Assembly: GCF_036898095.1 (NCBI RefSeq)
Contig: NC_090757.1
Coordinates: 75,054,811 to 75,118,810, forward strand
Source of the DNA: Palaemon carinicauda
Lineage: Eukaryota; Arthropoda; Malacostraca; Decapoda; Palaemonidae
Length of the DNA: 64,000 nt
Direction of reading: 5' to 3'
Part shown: positions 46,454 through 55,690 of the stretch, in pieces
Layout: each line of letters opens with the position of its first letter
Numbering within the stretch: position 1 is the first letter of the stretch
Notes under the pieces: generated by a model
Database searches by the model: none
Told to the model about the DNA's origin: nothing
What the model saw: only the letters and a program-made list of their open reading frames with translations
Translations under genes and position numbers: made by a program

Positions 46454-47530
46454 GTTTTTTAGTCTCCTCCCAAGTCACTGATCTTTTTAACTTTATATAT
46501 TTCCATTTTATTCTATATATATGTATATGTTTATTAATTTTTGCATGTGTGATACATTATGTACTAATGAGTTTACATTATACGACATATTTCGCAATTC
46601 TAACCTTTTGATTTAAGGGAGAATTGTGTGCTTCAGATAGAAATCAGCTTTATTCATGTCTAATGTGAAATTATCAAAAAATGCGAGTGTCAGTGAAGAA
46701 AGTGCGAAAAACATGTTCAGTGTTGCGGAGGGTTCGTCTGTTCGTGCTTGTCGCTTGCCTAGTCCGAGACCTCTTTCAGGCTCCCCTACCCCTGGGAGAA
46801 GGAATGTCGTAGGACCTAAGGGATCGAGAGGCTTTAACCAACGAACAGACGTTCCCTCAAAGGTATCAGACGTTGCTCCTCAAGCACGTCCTTACCATAA
46901 GACAGGAGAGACTAAGTTCTCCTAGTCTTCCGATGACTCATTTTTAAAAAAATCTTGGCATAAGGTTTCGAGACCGTTGAGACGTAAATAAGTTCCTTCA
47001 GAACAAGATCAACGTCCTAGCTGTAGTCATCATGAGAGTCCCATTCATAGCAATGACGTTCATGTACAAACGTTGCCGACGTCACGATCTATTCCGAGTG
47101 CGGTTAATCCGAAGTTAAGTGTTTTGCAAGATATGCAGTTAAAGCTTTCTTCTTTAATGAAAGCTTACGATCCTGTTCCTGTGCGAAAGGATCCTTTGCT
47201 TGTTGTACGTTACGGTTCTGGAATACGTGATTCAGGTCTTCAACCCTCTAAACGAGATTTGTTACGTCATGCTGACGTTATCCCTAGTGTCAGGTTTGCT
47301 GTTAAACGAGATGCAGAGCATAAAATCTCGATGTAACTTTGAACGACAGTCAGTTAAGTCGAGTCATAACTTTGATCAGCAGTCACTGCAGTTCCGCTGA
47401 AACTTTGAACGTCAGCCACCGCAGTCACAGCGTGACGTTGAGCTGCAGACACCGCAGACACGACGTGACGTTGAGCGGCAGACACCGTAGACACGACGTG
47501 ACGTCGAGCGTCAGTCACCAAAGTCACGAA
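46454..47530 (+). pseudogene. gag remnant of D1
   Basis: AT-rich D1 sequence to about 46620 is followed by gag pieces matching D3: MSNVKLSKNASVSEESAKNM (46656), SSVRACRLPSPRPLSGSP, NQRTDVPSKVSDVAP, a stop at 46923, VNPKLSVLQDMQLKLSSLMK (near 47104) and RKDPLLVVRYGSG. After 47335 come degenerate 30- to 36-bp repeats with the word CGTGACGTTGAGC, the same Arg/Gln repeat region as in D3. Gag breaks off at about 47530. The acidic segment, gag C-terminal domain, whole RT-RNase H and methyltransferase-like region are missing. Confidence 0.8.
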
Positions 47531-48318
47531 CAATTAAAGGCTACGTAAGCATTTTAGCTTCAGTTTTTAGACATAGAAATTTAGATCTGTCTGATAATAA
47601 AGATCTTCAAGACCTTATCAAGTCTTTTGAGACTTCCAAGGAGCCTCATTTGGACGTGGTCCTTAAGTTCCTTATGTCTGAAAGGTTTGAGCCGTTGAAT
47701 TCAACATCACTTAAAGATCTTACACTCAAAACTCTCTTTTTAGTGAGCTTGGCTACCGCAAAGAGTTAGTGAAGTATATGCCTTCAGCATAAATATCTGC
47801 TTCTGCTCTAATAAAGCAGTATGCTCGCTTCAACTTGGTTTTTTAGCCAAAAGAGAACGGCCATCTCGTCCATGACCTAAGTCGTTTGAACTTCCCAGTC
47901 TATCTGAAATTGTTGGGAACGAAATTGAGAGTCCTGTGCCCTGTAAGAGCTCTTAAATTTTATTTAAATAGAACCAAAACGCTGCGAGGCAATTCAGAGG
48001 CTTTATGGTGTTCGGTTAAAAAAGACCACCTTACCGATGTCGAAAAATGCGTTGTCATATTTTATTAGACTTTTAATTAGAGAGGCTCACTCTCATTTAA
48101 GTGATAATGAAGTTAGAGCGGTGGCAACTTCAGTAGCGTTCAAACAAAATAGATCTCTTAGAAGCATCATGGACGCAACCTTTTGGAGGAGTAAATCTGT
48201 GTTCGCTTCACATTATTTAAAAAATGTCCAGACACTTTATGAGGACTGCTACATGTTGGGACCATTCGTAGCAGCGAGTGCAGTAGTGGGTGAAGGTTCT
48301 ACCACTACATTCCCTTAA
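47531..48318 (+). pseudogene. Tyrosine recombinase remnant of D1
   Basis: It begins inside the core-binding part, TIKGYVSILASVFRHRNLDL, fused directly to the gag repeat region. About 12 codons are missing near 47650 (after TSKEPH). A one-base loss near 47764 destroys the frame at the first catalytic arginine (TAKS in place of TAKRVSE). Further shifts lie near 47930 and 48025. A deletion near 48108 removes residues just before EVRAVATSVAF and takes the catalytic histidine with it. The tyrosine remains in FASHYLKN. The protein could not act, so D1 needed enzymes from other copies or was already dead. Confidence 0.85.
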
Positions 48319-48697
48319 TCCCAATATCTTTTTCTTCTCTTGAAACTTTTAATTTTTTGGGTTGTACGTGAAGACTAAGAAGTCTTCCGGAATCTTTTGA
48401 TTTGGCGGGTGGTCAAACTTGTTTCTTGAGAGCGCCCAGATCAAGGGTATTGATGAGGTCCTGTTATAGGGGTGTTCACCCTGATTATAACAGCTCCTAG
48501 AAGTCTTTCAGCATCCTGAGAGGATCGCTGGGCTTCGTAAGGATAGCGGACTAATGAGGCAGAGTATTCATCAGAGTCAGCTTCCTTATCAGGTACCTAT
48601 ACTTAAGTTTGTTTTTTCAATATTTGTCAAAAACTCCTGAGCATATACTCCTTTAATGTTTTAATACTGGTCTCTACTCTCCACCATGGGTGTGAAT
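48319..48697 (+). other. 3' untranslated region of D1
   Basis: Non-coding and closely similar to D3 45736-46123, with CTTCCTTATCAGGTACCT at 48579-48596. No gene is seen. Confidence 0.75.
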
Positions 48698-48700
48698 CAG

Positions 48701-48799
<99 letters not shown>

Positions 48800-48878
48800 C
48801 TGGCTAAGTTTAATATTTAAAAATGATATTTTCAATTTAAAATAAATTTTTGAATATACTTACCCGGTGAATATATAC
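48698..48878 (+). repeat. Internal complementary region of D1, expanded by (AT)n
   Basis: The same junction as in D3, but the ATATAT within the left-terminus complement has grown into a pure (AT)n tract (48704-48795, about 46 units). The left repeat (19793-19807) has only a short TA stretch at the matching place, and the right repeat (49060-49071) a similar short one. Confidence 0.9.
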
Positions 48879-48931
48879 AGTATAATTAAAGCCCCCCCCC
48901 CCCTTCCTCCCCAATAGAGACCCTATGAGCT

Positions 48932-49121
48932 GAGAAGAACTGAATTCCTGGAGAAATATATGCGGTATCTGGCCGATAGTCGGCGCTGGTGGTCACACCC
49001 AGCAACCATCATGGCGATCGCTTGCGAGTTTTTGGAATCTGTCGACTGTCGGAGACGTAAGCTATATATATATTCACCGGGTAAGTATATTCAAAAATTT
49101 ATTTTAAATTAAAAATATCAT
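48932..49121 (+). repeat. Right inverted terminal repeat of D1
   Basis: It runs from GAGAAGAACTGAATTCCTGG to TTAAAAATATCAT. It is inverted relative to 19768-19940, sharing the GAATTCCTGGAGAAATATAT block not found in D2 or D3, so these two ends belong to the same copy. Confidence 0.92.
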
Positions 49122-50834
49122 ATTGCCCATTTCTGTCGTATCCAGGGAGTACGTCCAGACCCGGATATATACATCAAAGGTCAACGGATCCCATGTGCAA
49201 GTGAAGCTAAATTTTTAGGGCTGATATTTGATTGTAGGCTTACATGGGTTTCTCACTTAAAAGCATTATGCGCTAAATGTCTTGAAGCTATGAATCTTTT
49301 AAAAGTATTGTCCCATACATCATGGGGGGGGGGGGGAGACCGCAATACAATTTTAAAATTATACAAGGCCTTGATTTTTTCCAAATTAGTTATGGATGCG
49401 AAATATACTCCTCAGCAACCCCAAGCCAGTTAAAAATATTAGATTCTATACATCATGCTAGTATAAGATTGTCCACAGGAGCCTTTAGAACCTCACCTAT
49501 CTCAAGTCTCCTTGTGGATGCTGGGGAGTTGCCTCTAGACCTTTACCGAATGTCCTCTATTATTCGGTATTGGTTTAGATTGCAAAGACTCCCTAATTCT
49601 TCAGCTTTTCAGACTACAAGCCTTGTAAGTTACTCAACATACTTTGAGTTGCATCCAAAATCTCCTGAACCTTTTGGGTTTCGGGTGAAACAATTATTAA
49701 ACAATCTGGATATAATTAGAATTAAGGTGCTTCCATTCAAGGTATCACCAACGCCTCCATGGAAATTACCTGACATATCTTTTTGTAAATATTTTATTGG
49801 AGTTAAGAAGAATATGACTGACTTAGAATCCAGGTCTCTTTTTATGGAACATGTTGAAGAACATAGGGGATCGACTTTTATATATACTGATGGCTCCAAA
49901 TCTGATGCTGGCGTTGGATTTGGAGTACATAGTAATGATTTTAGTTGTAGAGGTGCACTTCCTCTAACAGCTTCCATATTTACTGCCGAACTGTATGGCA
50001 TACTAACCGCTATTGAGAAAATAGCTTTTGAAAAGGAGGGTAATTTTACAATTTTTAGTGATGCAAGGAGTGTTCTTCAAGCTTTAGAAGTTTTTAATTC
50101 TAGTAACCCTCTAGTTTTAAAGATTTTAGAATGGCTTTTTATTATTGGATGGAGAGGTATAACAGTTCGATTTTGTTGGGTTCCAGCACATGTAGGTGTG
50201 TCTTTGAACGAGAAGGCAGATTTACTGGCGAAGAATGCGGCATCCGAGTTGCTACCAAGGAGGTATCCCATTCCCTGTTATGATTTCCTACCTTACATCA
50301 AGAAATTGGTTTGTAATAAATGGCAACAGCATTGGGATAGTCAAGATGGCAATAAAATGAGGGAAGTAACAAATATCATATCACCTTGGAGGTATAACTT
50401 GATACCCCGAAAATGGGAGACGACTCTTTGCCGTCTCCGTATTGGTCACACACGGTTGACACACGAGTTTCTGCTGAAGGGCCAACACCAACCGTATTGT
50501 GAGGACTGTTTAGTACCTTTAACAGTGAGGCATTTGTTGACTGAATGCCCTAATTTTACTAACTTAAGAAATAGATATGTTTGAGGCTCGAGGTGAGGAT
50601 GGCAGGTTCATCCTTGCCAAGATTCTTGGACATGATGTGTCCTACTATGCGAGCGGAATTTTTAGATTTATTTCAGAAGCAGGTCTTCTGAAAACTATTT
50701 AACCATTGTAATGACTTCTTAACTTTTATGGTTTTAATTGAATTCTCTCTTATTTTTCATATATAATAAATGCTATCGTCGTCAATGACCTTAGATGTCA
50801 GGATGCCAGAAAACTTTCAATCAATCAATCAATC
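49122..50834 (+). pseudogene. I-clade LINE, 3' half: RT thumb, RNase H, CCHC, 3' tail
   Basis: Coding resumes with FCRIQGVRPDPDIYI and AKFLGLIFDCRLTWVSHL (49200), continuing the RT cut at 19767. A run of 13 Gs near 49324 and shifts near 49385 disturb the frame. From about 49395 to 50584 it is open, with RNase H acidic sites in FIYTDGSKSDAG (near 49872), FTAELYGILTA (near 49977) and IFSDARSVLQAL (near 50051), and WVPAHVGVSLNEKADLLAKN (near 50177). A C-terminal C-x2-C...H-x4-C knuckle lies in YCEDCLVPLTVRHLLTEC (near 50500). The 3' end is a (TCAA)n tail at 50817-50834. RT plus RNase H plus this knuckle indicates the I group of LINEs. Confidence 0.9.
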
Positions 50835-51372
50835 TAAGATTGCATTCTCTGTTTTATCCTTAATCCTATTAATCGGTACTCAACTATACACTTTTCCAAC
50901 TACACTGAACAAACTAATACCCCTTGAATTACAACACTCATGCACATCTCCTTTACCCTTGTATAAGGGTACAATACACGAACAAACCCAATCTACTGAT
51001 ACCATTGACAACACAAAACACACATTAAACAATCTCACCAACCATGCAAGTACAGTCACACTCCCTTCCTTCAACATCTCAGCTTTCACACCATCCATAC
51101 CAGATGCTTTTCCTACTCTTGTTTCATATAGTGCTCTCCTCACTTAATCTCTTGTAATCTCTCTCTCATTCTCATCTCCTATCACCGGCACCTCAACACA
51201 TGCAACAGAAATTGTATCTGCCTTCCTGTTATCCTCAACATTCAGTAAACTTTCAAAATACTCCACCCACCTTTTCCTTGCCTCCTCTCCTTTTAACAAC
51301 CTTCCATTTCCATCTTTCACTGTCTCTTCAATTCTTGAACCCGCCTTCCTTACTCTCTTCACTTCTTTCCAA
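50835..51372 (-). pseudogene. LINE fragment on minus strand (before and at start of RT)
   Basis: Read on the minus strand: RKRWVEYFESLLN, then a stop at 51144-51146 in frame, then GKASGMDGVKAEMLKEG (near 51100) and PLYKGKGDVHECCNSRGISL (near 50970). After one stop near 50880 it continues NRIKDKTENAIL up to 50835, where the tail of the plus-strand LINE begins. This is the segment linking endonuclease and RT, with RT motifs 0 to 2. The clade is uncertain (RTE- or CR1-like). The remainder of the RT is missing on the left, so the I-clade LINE probably inserted here with loss of target DNA. Confidence 0.75.
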
Positions 51373-51906
51373 AACTGAGTAAATGAAAAAAGAAAGACTG
51401 GCTCTTTCTTTCAGTCATCCTCCCCTCTCTGGTGGAAATCAGCATCCAGGGTCCTTTGCACAGCTGGTAAATCATTGTTCCCTTATGTAACCTAGTATTG
51501 TGTCAATACTGTTGCGTCCCCATACCTAGCGAGGTTGTATGGTGGTATGTCTTGGTGATCTTGGACAATTCCTATGACTCAGAAGAGATCTTACCTTGAC
51601 AGTCACATTGCTAGTATCTTTTCCTAACGATACAAACCTTTAGCTATTTATACAAACATATCCGCCAACCCTGTCCCCCTTGAAGTCCTACCTCCAAGTA
51701 AAGTGAAGTACAATCACAGGTGTGTGAGTGAGAGGGGTAGCTAACGACCCCTTAAACCCCCCCCCCCCACTAACTAGTGGGATGGGTAGTTAACCCTTGG
51801 TAAAATCTAATGGCTCGTCATTTCAGCTTGGCCGAAAGTAATACCCAAATAAATAACTAAAGGTTTGTATTGTTAGGAAAAATGCAAATTACTTCCAAAT
51901 CGGTCA
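51373..51906 (+). repeat. 3' end of a DIRS family I copy (3' UTR and right terminal repeat)
   Basis: 51395-51560 matches the 3' UTR of copies A and B (CAGCATCCAGGGTCCTTTGC, GTCCCCATACC). 51600-51906 matches ICR right half and right repeat (AACGATACAAACC; ATGGCTCGTCATTTCAGC; end near CGGTCA). No recombinase precedes it; instead the LINE fragment does. It may be the displaced end of copy C (12133-19021), whose 3' UTR breaks off at 19021. Confidence 0.75.
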
Positions 51907-52594
51907 TTTTGGTAATAGGCTACAATAATGGTGACTGTCATTGAAGTGTTTGTGTATCAATATTGGTGTATAGCCTTAGGGGTAGTATAGTGGTAAGGGG
52001 CTACTCTTAGGTTCGCAAGGACAGTAGATCGAGTCGTGTCTTGGCCTCTCCTGTATGCGTAAACTGTTAATAGGCAAAGTTACTGCTGTGGTTGGTCACA
52101 ATGGTGGGAATAAGGCTTGCTCAGGTGACGTTCTGATGAGCATGTCTTCAGATGAAATTTTGAACTTAACCCTGACACCTTCAACCATTAAATAACCTCT
52201 AGTCTTTACATGATCACCCTCAGTATTACCTTTAAAGAGAGTGGTAAAGGCTGTAAAACTAAGAGTTGCAACATCGCTGATAGATGGGAAAACTATTGGA
52301 AAAACAATTGTCTCTGTAATGGGAAACAAATGTAGTTAGCCCCTACCACAACGGTAAAAAGCACTCTCAATACAGTACGAGAATAGCCTAACTTGTCCAG
52401 GGGATCCTTTATACTGCGACTTCTTTATTTTCAAACTTCTTAAAATTTTAGAGCTTGTAGTGTTAATGTTCTCATAATCACCATTATTGTTGTTATTGTG
52501 AAAATCCTGAAAATTTAAAAAGATTGACTTAGGTTGGTGTAGAATTATTTTTTGCGTACATGATCGCTATACAGTATCACACGTTACTTTTCAG
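51907..52594 (+). other. Unassigned sequence upstream of the dynein exon
   Basis: Mostly unique-looking sequence, presumably intron. It includes a tRNA-like stretch at 51975-52075 (listed separately). The minus-strand open frame at 52096-52329 (77 codons) has no family I recognise. The last 15 bases form a pyrimidine-rich splice acceptor (TACTTTTCAG). Confidence 0.55.
51975..52075 (+). repeat. Possible tRNA-derived SINE head
   Basis: TAGTATAGTGGTAAGG resembles a polymerase III A box and GATCGAGTC a B box, with about 45 bases between. This is the layout of a tRNA-related promoter. No clear cloverleaf, tail or target duplication was found, so it may be chance or an old SINE. Confidence 0.35.
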
Positions 52595-52825
52595 ATGGGA
52601 GCGGAGGAAGCGGGGGTGGTCTGGAGACGGTGGTTGCCGTCGCCGATGTTGGCCTGGTCGTGCAACACTTCTTAAAGATTACCTACGCTCTTTTGGAAGA
52701 GGGTGACGAACCCTCACTTGAGCTACAATCAGCCTTCAAGGCGTCTCACCACCAAGAAGCTGTAAGGAAGTTTGTGAGTGACTCGCAATCAAGAGTACTT
52801 CTGGTTCAGAGATGTGCAGCCAAAG
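52595..52825 (+). CDS. DYNC1H1: Exon of cytoplasmic dynein 1 heavy chain (N-terminal region)
   Basis: A 231-base exon lies between an acceptor (ACTTTTCAG, ending 52594) and a donor (AAAG then GTGAAA, 52826). Read in the phase that leaves two bases for the first codon, it gives about 76 residues: Gly/Ser-rich GSGGSGGGLE, then VADVGLVVQHFLK, LLEEGDEPSLELQSAF, and AVRKFVSDSQSRVLLVQR. From memory of the family, human DYNC1H1 has near its N-terminus a Gly-rich start, VADVSVLQKHLRK, LLLEDG, and MRKFLSDPQVHTVLVER in the same order. The protein is the minus-end microtubule motor subunit, and this part lies in its N-terminal tail. The first coding exon and later exons are not seen, so both flanking introns extend beyond the recognisable sequence or the window. 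It is the only host gene piece I can support. Confidence 0.78.
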
Positions 52826-53461
52826 GTGAAATAATCATTGATACTATTTTATTCCTTGCTTTTATTTACTTTGTAGGGTTAATAAGTTAATTATGCCAGG
52901 AGAATCATTGGATATGCTGCAAAATTAATTTATAGAGATATTATTATTATTACTGCTACTAGCTAGGCTACAACTCTAGTTGGAAAAGCGGGATACTATA
53001 ACGGATTTTGATCGAAGCGAAAAATCTATTTTTGGGTGAGATAGCCATGTCGTCCTGATGGAAGGTTCCTATAAGTAGCTTTCTAAGGGATATTTGACTA
53101 CAGTGATATTCCCAGAGAATTTACCTTTAGGTCTCCAGCATTCTAACTCCTGGCGAGAATATCCTTAAAATTTCTCTCAAGGATATCGCATAAATCAGGG
53201 GACGTATATCTTGATACGACACATAGCAATCTTCACCCCGAATAGCGTTTTCGTTTCGAGGGGGAAGAGTGGCTAAAATAGAAGGGGAGCCGTTATCAAG
53301 GTTACCCTTCCTCCCGTACTACTATTGAGTATCTAGATGGCGTTCATTCCTATTTTTGTAGCGATTTCGCACGGTGGTGTTCCCTGTTGATCTAATGTTT
53401 TTGATTGCTTTTGTGAGGATTTATTATGCAATCTCCGTCCTTCTTTTGCCTCTGGAATGTT
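52826..53461 (+). repeat. Dispersed repeat and DIRS-like terminus downstream of the exon
   Basis: 52945-52995 (ATTATTATTATTACTGCTAC, CTACAACTCTAGTTGGAAAA) matches the repeat at 60810-60870. From about 52999, GGATTTTGATCGAAGCGAAAAAT resembles the family III terminus at 61060 (GGGATTTTGACGAAGGAAAAATC). The rest to 53461 may be the repeat of a related DIRS family. No gene is seen, and no second dynein exon. Confidence 0.6.
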
Positions 53462-53640
53462 GTTCTGACATGAATACAAACCCTTTCACTCTTTACAGTG
53501 GATATCATTTCACCGAATGTTGAAAACTAGCCAAAAGAGTTTTTGGCGAGGTATAACTACCCACCGCTAGTTAGCTGGGTTAGACTAGTTGCCCCGCTCA
53601 CATGCTCATCAGTTGAGTTATGTCACATTTCATATTGGCT
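53462..53640 (+). repeat. Left inverted terminal repeat of copy G (diverged)
   Basis: TGTTCTGACATGAATACAAACC, then ATAACTACCCACCGCTAGTT and CCGCTCACATGCTCATC, aligns with 12133-12310 of copy C with many changes. Confidence 0.6.
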
Positions 53641-55130
53641 CAGTAGAGATTGGACGTTCCTGCCCGTCTCTCCTGTTAACTTTTTTTTAATAAACTGGAT
53701 AATTCTTTTGAACCCCTTTTTCTTTTCAGAGTGAAAGTGTTTTGTTGTGGAGATTGAAACCATGCTGGCTGTCCTGGAGTGGAATGGCACCGATGCAGCA
53801 CCTATGTGCCTGCCATAGAGATGGACCCACATGACCTCTGCCCTTCCTGCAGAGGCCATTCGTGCTCCCAAGAATCTCCATTTGATGTATGTAGGGAGTG
53901 GCTATCCTCCCACCCAGTGGCACAGATTTGCTATATTACAAAAGGAGAAATCTAAACGGGACTCTTCTCCTTTGGGTTCATACTCGAAGGGGAAGAAGGC
54001 CAGACTTCCTTCCTCGTCAGTTTGATCTTACCATTTTGACTCTGCTAGATTGGTTTCCTCTGGGGACCGTTCGATTAAGAGTGATGCACCTCTGAGCATG
54101 GAGAACCTTGCGGAAAGGGCTCCGTCACTTATCGCAGCAAAGCGGCGTTGCCCTTGAACTTAGGGAGTCTCTTACTTCTGACACTTTGCGGCAGTTGTGG
54201 CTTTCCTTGGGGATTTCTGGTCCCTCTCTAAGGAATGGCTTGGTGAAGCTCAGCGGGCGGAGACAGAGCGGGAGCACACGTGCGCCCTTAAGGGGAAGAC
54301 TTCGGTCTCCCCCTTAGAGAATCTGAAGGCCGCAGGCCTAAGGAACTCGCGTGTCCTTGCCAGCAGTAGTCTTAAAGTCTTCTCTTGTTCAAGTTAGTGT
54401 AGTAGTGAGGCAAGAGAAGTTGACAAGTACCCCTCGGGAGTTTCCAGTCAGAAGATCCCTTCTGAGTGAACCCAGAAAATGGCTGCAGCCATGTTTCGCC
54501 TGTTGCTTTCTATGCCCGCTTTCAGCCTGAGTCTTCACAGCAGGCTGAGGTTTTACAAAGGTTTCTCTCACCATCACCTGATGCTCGCCTGTCACAGCCA
54601 CGAGTTTGATGCTCCTCTCCTGATTGGTTTCCACCCTGAGGTTTTTGCAAGCCCTAATGAGATTTCTCCATGCCACCTTCAAGCTCTTCAGAGTTTGTCA
54701 GATCGAGACGTTGAATGTGTTCGGTGCCTGTTTACAGCTCCTGCCCCTCGCTGTTATGTCCGTAGGACACTGCAGAACATTTTCTATTCTGTGGGGCTTA
54801 CTTCTCTTGGAGTAGCACCTAATGTTTGTACTGGCAGAGTAAAACATTCTCAGCAGTCACGGCAGCGTGAAACTCATCAGTCTGTGTTTAGTTTGTCACG
54901 CTACGAACGAACTGACACAAATTCTCGCCTTGCTGGAGAACACACCCATCCACCTACTCTTAGCATCCACCGTCTCCTTGCTGGTCTAGAGTAGTGATTT
55001 TGTTAAACAATTCTCTCCCTATCGCAAACATTCAGCTTTTACGACTTCTCAGGTACGCTGCGTGCAACCATTGAGGTCACACAACACCTAATGAGTACTC
55101 TCAGACAGGTAACAGGCAGTTACATTTGCC

Positions 55131-55690
55131 TTGCTAACATTGTTCACCTTGTCAGCACTCATCTCGCCAGCGTTCACCTTGCCAGCGCTCACCTCGCCAG
55201 TGTTCACCTTACCAGCGCTCACATCGATAGTGTTCACCTTGCCAGCACTCACCTCGACAACACTCACCTGGCCAGCATTCGCTTCGACAATGCTCACCTC
55301 GCCAGCACTCACCTCAACAACGGTCACCTTGCCAGTGTTCACCTTGCCAATATTCACCTTGCCAATGTTCACCTTGCCAGTGTTCACCTCTCCAGTATCG
55401 ACCTCGCCAGCGTCCACCTTGCCAGCATTTACTTCACTAGTGTTCACCTTGTCAGGGTTTACCTCGCTAGTGTTCACCTTGCCAGCATTCTTCTAGCCGG
55501 CATTCATCTCCCCAGTGTTCACCTCGCCAGCGTTCACCTCGCCAGCGATCACCTCGCCAGCATTCACCTTACCAGTGTTCACCTTGCCAGTGTTCACCTT
55601 GCCAGCGCTTACCTCTCCAGCGCTCACCTTGCCAGCGCTCACCTTGCCAGCGCTCACCTCGCCATTGTTCACCTTGCAGCTCAACAGAAA
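55131..55690. repeat. 15-bp minisatellite in gag of copy G
   Basis: About 37 tandem variants of CTCGCCAGCGTTCAC (also CTTGCCAGTGTTCAC, CTCGACAACACTCAC). Because the period is a multiple of three, several frames on both strands stay open and give HLASV-, FTLPA- or EVNAGKV-type repeats. These are not separate genes. Confidence 0.92.

Larger units (their letters stand above)
19768..49121 (+). mobile_element. DIRS family II copy D1, carrying all nested insertions (29.35 kb)
   Basis: The left repeat at 19768-19940 and right repeat at 48932-49121 are inverted copies, sharing the GATCGCCATGATGGTTGCTG and ACTATCGGCCAGATACCGCA blocks. LINE coding sequence lies on both outer sides and reads across the insertion. 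D1's own DNA is 19768-20462, 39161-39788 and 46454-49121, about 4.0 kb; the rest is D2 and D3. D1 itself lacks RT and most of gag. Ends are uncertain by a few bases because of T-runs at both termini. Confidence 0.85.

Noticed and set aside
52096..52329. 77-codon minus-strand frame near the dynein exon as a host exon
   Set aside because: No recognised family, no convincing splice sites on that strand.
54479..54994. 171-codon frame as a possible next dynein exon
   Set aside because: Lies between gag segments of copy G and shows no dynein similarity.
55131..55690. Considered as a CRISPR-like array
   Set aside because: Head-to-tail 15-bp variants without unique spacers, in an animal genome; a minisatellite.
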